From Candidatus Acidiferrales bacterium (GTDB lineage: Bacteria > Acidobacteriota > Terriglobia > Acidiferrales > UBA7541), in the NCBI GenBank assembly GCA_031296075.1, contig JARLGK010000112.1, positions 1-41,212 on the forward strand: 41,212 nt of DNA, given 5' to 3'. The notes beneath the pieces were generated by a model. The model was not told the DNA's origin. It did not search any database and saw only the letters and a list, made by a program, of their open reading frames with translations. The stretch's first letter is position 1; every line of letters starts with the position of its first letter. The position numbers were made by a program, and so were the translations under genes. Of this stretch, positions 34,592 to 41,212 are shown one piece after another.

Positions 34592-34621
34592 TTGTTTGCC
34601 AACTATCGCCGCGTGTACTAT
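34592..34621 (+). promoter_or_regulatory. possible promoter, near-leaderless
   Basis: TTGTTT (34592-34597), 18 bases, TACTAT (34616-34621). The start site would fall within a few bases of the ATG at 34629, so the message may be leaderless. No ribosome site is visible before that ATG. Confidence 0.35.
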
Positions 34622-34628
34622 CCCGCGC

Positions 34629-36314
34629 ATGTATACGCTCAGGCTGATCGCTGTCTTGGTTTTGATGCTGGGATTTCCTCGCTTTGACCCTGCCGCGGAT
34701 GATGCGGGCACGGTCAAGAAGGTCGCGGAGCGGAGCACGCTCAATCAGCCGGGAACCAAACCGTTTCACTTGAAAGCGATTCTTGCGCCAAAGAGGGTTT
34801 CGGACGAGGGATCGAATCGCACCGGAGAAGTCGAAATCTGGTGGGTTTCGCCGACACAATATAGGCGAGAAGTCCGGTCGCCGGAGTTTCACCAGATCGC
34901 CATTGTGAACGGCGCTCAGGAATGGCAGAAGAACGAGGGAGACTACTTTCCCGAGTGGCTGAGAGAGATTTCAGTGGCGCTGATTGAGCCTGTCCCACGC
35001 CTAAATGAGGTGCTAAAGCAGGTTGAAGACGCCGACGTGAAAAAACTCTTCGGCACAACTCAGTACAGCTGGACGATCCCGAGCTCGAACGGAGAAATAC
35101 AGGGGACCATTGGCGCTGGGCTTTCGATTACGGACCGTACGGGACTGCTTCAATATGTATCCGGATTCGGATGGAGCGGCGAATATAGCGACTACCGCGA
35201 TTTTCATGGCCGAACGGTGGCGCGAACTGTCGGTGCGGGATCGCCGGAGGTGGTTGCGAAGGTAATGGTGCTCGAAGATTTGGGTGCTGCTCCCACGGAT
35301 CTTTTTGACGCTGGCGCAAGCGGCGGCGACGGCACTTTGCTGCGAACATTGCTGGTTAACGAAGTCTCGCTACGGGGAAATCTACAGCCTGCCGCGCCGC
35401 CCGAATGGCCGGCTCTTGAAGACGGCCCCGTTGAAGGGGCTCTGACCACAACAATCACTGTGGATCGCTCGGGAAAAGTGCGCGAGGTCGGGACAATCGT
35501 CAGCAATAACCCTGGCGTGAACGACACGGCGCGCCAAACGATCGCGGCGATGCAGTTTCAACCGTATTTGCAGGACGGAGTGCCCGTGCAGGTCGTTTCG
35601 CGCATCACGATGGCGTTCAAATCTGCTCGGCCCGCGGGCGTCGAGGCGTTTGACACCGCTCGCTCGTATTTTGAGCGCGGACGCCGCGCAGGATTTCCCG
35701 CCGCAGCGGGCGGATCGCCCTACGTGCTGCACGCCACCTTTCAGGTGAGGATTTCGGGTGGCTTGATTGGAAACGGCCAGTACACGGATACATGGATGAG
35801 CGATACCGAATGGCGCCGCGAGGCGACCGTTGGCAATAGTCGAGTGATTCGCGCGCGACGCGCTGACAAGTATTATCGGGAGTCGGACGGCCCCGACGCC
35901 GCGCTCCTGCAAATTGCGATGAGATCGCTCGAGCCGATTCCGGCGATCGACACGTTCGTCGAGTCCGACTGGAAGATCAAGCGAGACACCGCTAACGGCG
36001 TCAATGCCATCCGCGTCCTCACTGGCTATGTAAACCCAGAAGGAGAATTCGACCCCGAACACGTGCGCGCATTCTGGTTCGACGACAGCGGAAAATTGCT
36101 GAAGACTTATTATCTCGGCAACGAGACGCGGCGATCGGAGTTCCAGAATTTCGCCGGCGTCATGGTGGCGCATCTCATTCAATTGCTGCACAATGGAGGG
36201 TTGGCAATGTCGATTCAGGTGACGGACATTTCTGCCGGCGGAAATGTGCCGGAAAGCACCTTCGAGCTTCACGGCCAGGAGTGGACCCATCAATTCACCG
36301 ACGAAGTACGATAG
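34629..36314 (+). CDS. secreted protein with central TonB C-terminal-like domain and duplicated flanking modules
   Basis: The 561-residue protein has an N-terminal signal segment (MYTLRLIAVLVLMLGFP). A TonB C-terminal-type domain lies near 260-335: TTTITVDRSGKVREVGTIV, then AMQFQPYLQDGVPVQVVSRITMAF. Flanking it are two similar modules, about 38-135 and 360-470. They share an aromatic-rich W-x-S-x-T-x-(W/Y)-RRE stretch and an LEP(I/V)P motif. The TonB-like fold here probably serves as a protein-binding module in the periplasm rather than energy transduction, since it is central and no proline-rich spanning region exists. The ATG at 34629 fits the signal peptide. The family is otherwise unknown to me. 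Confidence 0.85.
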   Translation: MYTLRLIAVLVLMLGFPRFDPAADDAGTVKKVAERSTLNQPGTKPFHLKAILAPKRVSDEGSNRTGEVEIWWVSPTQYRREVRSPEFHQIAIVNGAQEWQKNEGDYFPEWLREISVALIEPVPRLNEVLKQVEDADVKKLFGTTQYSWTIPSSNGEIQGTIGAGLSITDRTGLLQYVSGFGWSGEYSDYRDFHGRTVARTVGAGSPEVVAKVMVLEDLGAAPTDLFDAGASGGDGTLLRTLLVNEVSLRGNLQPAAPPEWPALEDGPVEGALTTTITVDRSGKVREVGTIVSNNPGVNDTARQTIAAMQFQPYLQDGVPVQVVSRITMAFKSARPAGVEAFDTARSYFERGRRAGFPAAAGGSPYVLHATFQVRISGGLIGNGQYTDTWMSDTEWRREATVGNSRVIRARRADKYYRESDGPDAALLQIAMRSLEPIPAIDTFVESDWKIKRDTANGVNAIRVLTGYVNPEGEFDPEHVRAFWFDDSGKLLKTYYLGNETRRSEFQNFAGVMVAHLIQLLHNGGLAMSIQVTDISAGGNVPESTFELHGQEWTHQFTDEVR

Positions 36315-36408
36315 CGGTATTCAAAGCAGCTGAGGTCCTCTTGTCCCCGCCTGGACCTTCCCGTAGTCTGGCTATCCTAATTGCGTAAGCGAATCATCGG
36401 GGGCGCGA

Positions 36409-36678
36409 ATGAGCTGTGCCATTTGCGAAAAGCGGCCGCCGACGCGTTACTGCCCCGCCAAGGGCGTGAAAATCTGCGCGATCTGCTGCGGGCGCGAACG
36501 CGAAGTCACGATCGATTGCCCGGCCGATTGCCCACATCTGATCGCGGCGCACCGCTACGAAGCCGAGCACCGCAAACCGCCTTCCGCCGCGGTGGAGACG
36601 ATACTGAACAGCCTCGCATTATTCGAGAAGCAGAAAATCCCATCCGCCCCTTCCCCTCAGCGATCCGTAGCATCCTGA
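36409..36678 (+). CDS. chimeric zinc-finger gene (zinc-finger N-terminus joined to kinase-like tail)
   Basis: The 89-residue product is a fusion. Residues 1-59 are a near copy of the N-terminus of the 213-residue zinc-finger protein at 38475, including all eight cysteines (C3, C6, C15, C23, C26, C27, C37, C41 by my count). Residues 61-89 copy the C-terminal tail of the cytidylate-kinase-like protein ending at 34531. The reading frame is intact through the join (near 36586-36592), with a good ribosome site (GGGGG) upstream. It may be expressed, or may be a recent recombination remnant. The upstream 50 bases also match those before 38475. Confidence 0.65.
   Translation: MSCAICEKRPPTRYCPAKGVKICAICCGREREVTIDCPADCPHLIAAHRYEAEHRKPPSAAVETILNSLALFEKQKIPSAPSPQRSVAS
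36592..36678 (+). repeat. 87-nt direct repeat, copy in chimeric gene
   Basis: This is the second copy of 34445-34531, about 86% identical by hand alignment, same strand and frame. The centres are about 2.15 kb apart. Confidence 0.85.
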
Positions 36679-36991
36679 CCGGCGACTCTTGGTTTCCTCT
36701 GTGCTCTCACGCTGTGCCCGTGTCCTGGGCGTGCGTTGAACTTTTCCAAGCGGCCAAGCGACCATCGCTGCGTTTGCCGTCGCATTCAACAAAATGATTC
36801 CTCGCATCTACGCAAGTTCATCATGTGCATACAAATTACGTAGAACGTTTTGACGCAACCTTTAGGAATCATTTACGCCTCTTTTGTACCGTTCGCGTAG
36901 CAGCCTCACGAAGATAAAGACTCGGCTGGAGAAAAACATTTCGCCTTCACTACATGTCTCGCTCGCACAGTCACCAGGAAGGGGCGCGGCG
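36679..36991. other. intergenic region before the response regulator
   Basis: No gene is supported here. A TTGACG at 36850-36855 might be a -35 element for the response regulator gene, but the -10 at matching distance (TTTACG, 36872-36877) is poor. The stretch 36820-36890 is AT-richer than its neighbours, which fits a promoter zone. I see no hairpin worth listing. Confidence 0.4.
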
Positions 36992-37372
36992 ATGAATGCC
37001 CCAAGGATTCTTTTGGTAGACGATGACTTGCAGGTTAGCCGCGCGTTGCGCTTGACACTGACGAGCGCGGGATACGTTGTCGTCGAAGCGCGGACTGGCG
37101 AGGAAGCCCTCGAGCGGTTTCAAGCGGAAGGACCTGTCGATATCGTCCTGCTGGATTTGAAGATGCCGGGCATTGGCGGGCTGGAGGCCTGCCGCAGGAT
37201 GCGGAAACTCATTAATATTCCGATTCTCGTAATCAGCGTCCTTCGCGATCCGGAAGACAGAGCGCAGGCGCTCGATGCCGGCGCTGACGATTACCTTGTG
37301 AAGCCCTTTGGCATTCAGGAGCTGTTATCCCACATTAGAACACAGCGACAAAGGGCGGCCGGTTTGGAATAG
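36992..37372 (+). CDS. single-domain response regulator (CheY-like receiver)
   Basis: The 126-residue protein is just a receiver domain. The acidic pocket is VDDD at 10-12, the phosphorylated aspartate is in IVLLDLKMPG near 55, the switch Ser/Thr position is in LVISVLRD near 83, and the conserved lysine is in LVKPFG near 104. There is no output domain, so it would act through protein contact, like CheY, or in a phosphorelay. The ATG at 36992 is preceded by AGGAAGGGG. No histidine kinase is adjacent, which makes it an orphan regulator. Confidence 0.93.
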   Translation: MNAPRILLVDDDLQVSRALRLTLTSAGYVVVEARTGEEALERFQAEGPVDIVLLDLKMPGIGGLEACRRMRKLINIPILVISVLRDPEDRAQALDAGADDYLVKPFGIQELLSHIRTQRQRAAGLE

Positions 37373-37469
37373 ACCCTCTCCGTTGGAAGCCTCGGACTTG
37401 AAGAACCGCGTACTCTGTGTTAACGCCGCCGGCACGGGCCGACTGATGTACGATGGAAATGGGTGATTC

Positions 37470-38345
37470 TTGAGCCGGTCGATACGAATCCTTGCCATTC
37501 TTGTTTTTACGGCGGCTTCCGCTCTCTCAGCTTCCGCCGGGAAGACCGGGCACCCGGCTCTGTCTGGGAAAATCCTGCAGGCGAACTCCGTTTTCGTGGA
37601 CTGCGTCTGCCCGCGGGGATTGGCCGTGGCGCGGGAAACCGACTTGCACCAACTGCGAGAGTGGGGACGTTTCCAGATCGCGGAAAACCACCGGCAAGCC
37701 GATCTAATCCTGCTCTTTTCCGGGAATCCATACCTCGGCGACTACCTCACTCGCGATGGCCCCGACACCAGGCCCGTCAATATTGAATCCACCATCTTGA
37801 CCGTCATCGATCCGAACACGGGCCAGAGCCTTTGGACGGATTCGAAGCGCTCGGGCAGCTGGCGCGTCAGCGGCGCGACGAAGGACTTGATCGCGGAGCT
37901 TCGCGACCTGATGGAGGGCGAGACTAAGAAATGGAGTCTGAACGATATCCTTATGTGTGGCGTGACTCCGGTCTACGCTGGGTTTGCGCATCTCACAGCG
38001 GACGAGGCCCTCGCGAAAACCGATGCTGGAAGCGGAAAGGTCTATGGCACGCCGGATCGCCTGATGTTGACCTCGCCCGACGCCCCGGATTTTTGCAAGC
38101 GCACCGAGTTCGTACTCAGTCCCGATCACCGGATCGTCGGCTTCCAAGTATTCGTCTCGCGCGCGGATGATCTGGACGTGAACGAAATCCTGCAGCGCGC
38201 CGACCGCTTCGATTTTACTGGCGGAAAATTCGCCAGTAGCGATCAGGTCTACTTCATCGCTCAGAGCAAGGACAAGAGAATAGTGATCCAATACGATGTC
38301 GAAAACCACAGGCTAGTGCTGTCGCGCGTCTCCTATTCTTACTGA
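37470..38345 (+). CDS. secreted hypothetical protein
   Basis: The 291-residue protein has a signal peptide (MSRSIRILAILVFTAASALSASA). A domain follows with a strand-turn pattern reminiscent of lipoprotein-like or nucleotide-hypersensitive surface proteins: SVFVDCVCPRGLAVARETDLHQLREWGRF, ADLILLFSGNPYLGDY, and an ILTVIDPNTGQSLWTDSKR segment. The second half (about 170-291) is separate and resembles a small beta-rich outer domain. Start is TTG at 37470; no in-frame ATG would keep the signal peptide. I do not recognise the family. Confidence 0.75.
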   Translation: MSRSIRILAILVFTAASALSASAGKTGHPALSGKILQANSVFVDCVCPRGLAVARETDLHQLREWGRFQIAENHRQADLILLFSGNPYLGDYLTRDGPDTRPVNIESTILTVIDPNTGQSLWTDSKRSGSWRVSGATKDLIAELRDLMEGETKKWSLNDILMCGVTPVYAGFAHLTADEALAKTDAGSGKVYGTPDRLMLTSPDAPDFCKRTEFVLSPDHRIVGFQVFVSRADDLDVNEILQRADRFDFTGGKFASSDQVYFIAQSKDKRIVIQYDVENHRLVLSRVSYSY

Positions 38346-38474
38346 CCGGCCTTACTTTCGAGTCGTTCCACGCCGCGTTGGAAGGGTCCTTTGACTTCGC
38401 TTGCCGGCACCCGCGTCTTCCCGTAGTCTGGTTATCCGAATCCCAGCCCGGTTCATCAATCGCCAGGAAAACGC

Positions 38475-39116
38475 ATGAGTTGTGCTATTTGCGAAAAGCG
38501 GCCGCCGAAGCGCTACTGCCCCGCCAAGGGCGAGAAAATCTGTGCGAACTGTTGCGGCCGCGAACGCGAAGTCACCATCGATTGCCTGCCCGACTGTCCG
38601 CATCTAATCGCGGCGCACCGCTACGAGGCCGAACACCGCAAGCCGCTCTCCGCAGATGACTATCCCTACCGCGACGTTCAAGTTCGTGAGGAGTTCGTGT
38701 ACGAGCGCTGGCCGGTGATTACCGGCCTTGCGGGGACCATCCTGAATTTCCAGATTCAACACAAGGATCTTAATGACGGCGCGGTTTGCGCCGCCATCGA
38801 AGCCCTGGCCGAAACCTTGCGCACATTGGGAACCGGCATCTACTACGAGAAGCCGCCCGATGCGCCTCTCGCGCGCGCCCTCTACGGGCAAGTCGCCGAG
38901 TTCCTGCAGGAATTCCGGAAGGCCGACGCAGGACGCGCCGGGATTCCCCCTCTAAGAGACTCCGACGCTTTTCACCTGCTCGTATTTCTGCTGCGCGTCG
39001 CCAGGCAGGAAACCAACGGCCGCTCCCGCGCCGGCGCGTTTCTCGGCTTTCTCCAGGCGCGCTTCCCTCTTCCCGCGGAAGCCGCGAAAGACGCTCCTCG
39101 AATCATCATTCCCTGA
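38475..39116 (+). CDS. zinc-finger protein, full-length paralogue
   Basis: The 213-residue protein has an N-terminal cysteine cluster (SCAICEKRPP, YCPAKGEKIC, CCGREREV, DCLPDC) spaced for one or two zinc sites. A helical C-terminal region of about 150 residues follows (LNDGAVCAAIEALAETLRTLGTGIYY, ALYGQVAEFLQEFRK). The N-terminal 59 residues are shared with the chimeric gene at 36409, and so is the upstream region (from 38417). AGGA precedes the ATG. No known function. It looks like the intact parent of the chimera. Confidence 0.8.
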   Translation: MSCAICEKRPPKRYCPAKGEKICANCCGREREVTIDCLPDCPHLIAAHRYEAEHRKPLSADDYPYRDVQVREEFVYERWPVITGLAGTILNFQIQHKDLNDGAVCAAIEALAETLRTLGTGIYYEKPPDAPLARALYGQVAEFLQEFRKADAGRAGIPPLRDSDAFHLLVFLLRVARQETNGRSRAGAFLGFLQARFPLPAEAAKDAPRIIIP

Positions 39117-39129
39117 GGACCGCGCGCGC

Positions 39130-39501
39130 TCACTTTTCTTTGATCTTGAATTTCGGGTTCTCGATGATACCGAGCGTGTTCCCGAACGGATCGTGGACCG
39201 CGCCAATCAGAATCCCATCGCCGACGTCCTGTATCGGGTCCTGCCCTGTGGCGCCGAGCTCGATCAGCCGCTTGTAGGCGCCCTGCGCGTCTTCCACGCC
39301 CCAGTAGGCGATTCCCGACGCCGCTCGCTTCGCCGAGCAATGCGCATCCGGAACGAGGCCCAATTCATATCCGCCTACATTAAACCCGACATAGAACGGC
39401 TGATCAAAGTATGGCTGCATACCCAGTACGTTGCTGTACCAGGCCTTGGCCTTGTCGAGCTCTTTTACTTGGTATGCGGCGGTTCGCAGTCCGAGAAACA
39501 T
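39130..39501 (-). CDS. VOC family (glyoxalase/bleomycin resistance-like) protein
   Basis: The 123-residue protein is one VOC module. It has a starting strand (LRTAAYQVKELDKAKAWYSNVLGMQPYF), the metal or substrate face segment GFNVGGYELGLVPD, and the closing HDPFGNTLGIIENP. Family members are glyoxalases, dioxygenases or antibiotic-binding proteins; the catalytic type cannot be told from here. The ATG at 39501 has GGGAG upstream. A longer open frame to 39582 exists but lacks a ribosome site. It follows the radical SAM gene on the same strand. Confidence 0.88.
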   Translation of the reverse strand: MFLGLRTAAYQVKELDKAKAWYSNVLGMQPYFDQPFYVGFNVGGYELGLVPDAHCSAKRAASGIAYWGVEDAQGAYKRLIELGATGQDPIQDVGDGILIGAVHDPFGNTLGIIENPKFKIKEK

Positions 39502-39739
39502 GAATGGCTCCCTTCGCGCGATGAATGGCGGTTGTTCCCGCCGCGGAAGCGGGCGGGCGCCCAGCCGCAAATGCTGCCACACACAGTAGCGCGAAGACCA
39601 GCGTCAAAGTGGACACGGTTTTGAGTTTCACTCCCCGCACCGGTTTTTCCTCGGCCAGCGCCGGGGCGCACACGATTTTCGGGGTGATCGCATGCGCACC
39701 ACGTCGCAACCGTTTCCTTCGTGATCTTACGTTCGGCAT
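39404..39739 (-). CDS. possible short ORF with signal-like segment, overlapping VOC gene
   Basis: A 111-codon frame starts at 39739 with a good ribosome site (GGAG seven bases upstream) overlapping the end of the radical SAM gene by 13 bases. It includes a hydrophobic signal-like segment TLTLVFALLCVAAFAA near 45-60. It then runs into the VOC gene in another frame with no motif. It may be a genuine short exported peptide, or the leader of an ancestral secreted VOC protein broken by a frameshift. Confidence 0.3.
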   Translation of the reverse strand: MPNVRSRRKRLRRGAHAITPKIVCAPALAEEKPVRGVKLKTVSTLTLVFALLCVAAFAAGRPPASAAGTTAIHRAKGAIHVSRTANRRIPSKRARQGQGLVQQRTGYAAIL

Positions 39740-40887
39740 TCCTGTTCTCCTTTATTGAGGGCAAGCTGCATTTGCGGCGAGTGCCAGGACCGCGCTGCGG
39801 GTGTCTCCGGCCGCGAGCCCAGGGCATACTTCCGCCGCAGGATTTCGATGCGCGCCGCCATCTCCTTGCGGTAATTTTCCGGCGCGTCCGCGTTCCTGCC
39901 GTACCACTCTCGATATCGCGCCACCAGCCTCGGAAATTTCGCTTGGAGAAAAGCCATGAAAGTATTCCGGGAGTCCGGCATCAGGTAGAGCACTCTCGCG
40001 CCCAACCACTCCGCGTTCGCGTCTTTCGCGCCGAGTGCGAGCGCATCGAGATCTTCCTCGCGGTCGGTTAACCAGGGCACGATCGGCATGGCGAACACAC
40101 CTGCGGAAATGCCCGCCTCGCGCAACCGGCGAACGGCTGCCAGGCGCAGATCTGGCCGCGGCGCTCGCGGTTCCAGCAATCGCGCCAGGTGCGTTCGCAG
40201 CGTCGTGATGCTCAGATTGACGGTAAGCGACGAGCGCGCCGAAATCCTCTGCAGCAGATCGATATCGCGCACCACTTGATCCGATTTCGTGGTGATCGAG
40301 ACGCTCAGTCCTTCTCGCTCCGCCATTTTCTCCAGGATCGCCCGCGTCGCGCCGAACTCGCGCTCGGCCGGCTGATAGGGGTCGGTCGCGCTGCCGATGG
40401 CGATGTGCTCGCCCCAGATTTTTTCGTGGCCCAGATCGCGCTCCGCGAGCGGGCCCGCGTCCTTCTTCACGTAGATCTTCGATTCGAAGTCGGAGGCCTC
40501 GAGTTCCATATACCCGTGTGTGTAACGCGCGTAGCAGTAGCGGCAGCCGTATTCGCAGCCGCGATAGGGGTTCACCGTCCAGCGGAAGGGTACCCGCTCG
40601 GAATGGCACTCGTTCAGGATTGACTTTACGGGCAGGAGAAAATACTCCGTCCCGCGCTTGGCTTCGGCGCGAGGGGAGGATGCGGCGAGGCGCGCAATGC
40701 CGACCAGTTCCGTCGCGGGCTTCGTTCTCCGGTCAGGGACCGGAGGGGGCGCGGAAGCACCGCTTGGCGACTCACAGTTGCCGTGGCGAGCGGCTGGAGG
40801 GAATAAGGTGAGACTGGTTTGCTTCGCACCAGCCGGGCGGCGCCGAAGCGTCCCCGGACTCGGTCGAAGGATGGGAGAAGTGGCCAT
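39727..40887 (-). CDS. radical SAM protein (PA0069 / SplB-like family)
   Basis: The 386-residue protein has the radical SAM cysteines in YRGCEYGCRYCYARYTH (CxxxCxxC, near 111-118). The family segment WGEHIAIGSATDPYQPAE follows near 158. The partial TIM-barrel strand SLTVNLSITTL lies near 215 and AMPIVPWLTD near 260. The PA0069-type family is related to spore photoproduct lyase, but its reaction is unknown. The first 60 residues are a low-complexity, Arg/Pro-rich extension. GAGG lies six bases before the ATG. It heads a leftward group with the VOC gene. Confidence 0.92.
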   Translation of the reverse strand: MATSPILRPSPGTLRRRPAGAKQTSLTLFPPAARHGNCESPSGASAPPPVPDRRTKPATELVGIARLAASSPRAEAKRGTEYFLLPVKSILNECHSERVPFRWTVNPYRGCEYGCRYCYARYTHGYMELEASDFESKIYVKKDAGPLAERDLGHEKIWGEHIAIGSATDPYQPAEREFGATRAILEKMAEREGLSVSITTKSDQVVRDIDLLQRISARSSLTVNLSITTLRTHLARLLEPRAPRPDLRLAAVRRLREAGISAGVFAMPIVPWLTDREEDLDALALGAKDANAEWLGARVLYLMPDSRNTFMAFLQAKFPRLVARYREWYGRNADAPENYRKEMAARIEILRRKYALGSRPETPAARSWHSPQMQLALNKGEQECRT

Positions 40888-41072
40888 TGGCAGCCTCGCC
40901 GCACAGGGGCAGACTATATTCGCCTTTTGTTCGCTATGTCAAGAATTATTATTCGCTTTTGTTTCGCCTGTTCCGGCGTACAAGGTCGCCCCTGGAAATC
41001 CGGCCGGAAGGCCCCGTTTCAGCCTTCCCCGTCACCGATATACTTGATAGGCGCCCTCAGGGAGACCCAGCC

Positions 41073-41212
41073 GTGCCCGAAGTCGGAATACTGATCGTTG
41101 ACGACGATGTCGCCAGCCAGCGTGCGCTGAAAAACGTCCTGGATTCCGAGGGTTGGCGCGTCCGCATTGTTCCGGAGGTTTCCCAGGCTCTGATGGAATT
41201 GGCCACGGGCAC
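41073..41212 (+). CDS. response regulator receiver domain, 5' part (truncated by window end)
   Basis: A frame opens with GTG at 41073 (GGGAG nine bases upstream) and runs out of the window. The first 46 codons read VPEVGILIVDDDVASQRALK followed by NVLDSEGWRVRIV and more. The DDD at 10-12 and the following helix are the standard start of a CheY-like receiver domain. The rest of the protein is outside the window, so whether it has an output domain is unknown. It is divergent from the radical SAM gene across a 185-base gap. Confidence 0.8.
   Translation, partial: MPEVGILIVDDDVASQRALKNVLDSEGWRVRIVPEVSQALMELATG

Overview
The window reads as a contiguous piece of a high-GC bacterial chromosome. 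I favour Acidobacteriota on overall character: several PilZ proteins, a Ser/Thr kinase, a SYLF protein, secreted proteins with a TonB-type domain, and palindromic intergenic repeats. This is inference at moderate confidence; the partial 23S and complete 5S genes at the left end would settle it.

Layout. 1-811: 3' end of an rRNA operon (23S tail, spacer, 5S, strong terminator). 836-4945 (+): a zinc-ribbon protein, a DUF1905/YdeI-type protein, two secreted proteins, and a two-gene ABC exporter. 4955-6916 (-): a membrane Ser/Thr kinase and a PilZ protein. 7448-8569 (+): a DegT-type sugar aminotransferase. 8601-12543 (-): a large PilZ/coiled-coil protein and a secreted TPR protein. 12587-14509 (-): queD-queE-queC, making preQ0 for queuosine. 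14536-18599 (-): dinG-like helicase, surE, a small zinc-ribbon membrane protein, tRNA-Pro(GGG) and a MerR regulator, with palindromic repeats in the gaps. 19137-27574 (-): der, dnaG, a four-helix-bundle (S23/IVS) gene, mutS2, a LOG-family hydrolase and a PBP4-type carboxypeptidase. 27709-28425 (+): SYLF protein. 28581-33788 (+): tetR-tolC-emrA-emrB, a tripartite drug efflux operon with a recognisable promoter and operator. 33869-39116 (+): a cytidylate-kinase-like protein, a duplicated-domain secreted protein, a chimeric zinc-finger gene, a response regulator, another secreted protein and the full-length zinc-finger paralogue. 39130-40887 (-): VOC protein and a radical SAM protein. 41073-end (+): start of another response regulator.

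Most striking observations. (1) The four-helix-bundle gene between mutS2 and dnaG is bracketed almost exactly by 31-nt inverted arms, each made of four 7-nt units. It looks like a small free-standing element. (2) The 89-codon gene at 36409 joins the N-terminus of the zinc-finger gene at 38475 to the C-terminal tail of the kinase-like gene at 33869. This is a footprint of tandem duplication plus deletion. (3) A 73-nt repeat occurs in two distant intergenic gaps on opposite strands, aligning without gaps. (4) A 30-nt perfect-arm operator lies on the -10 box of the efflux operon. All alignments were done by eye.
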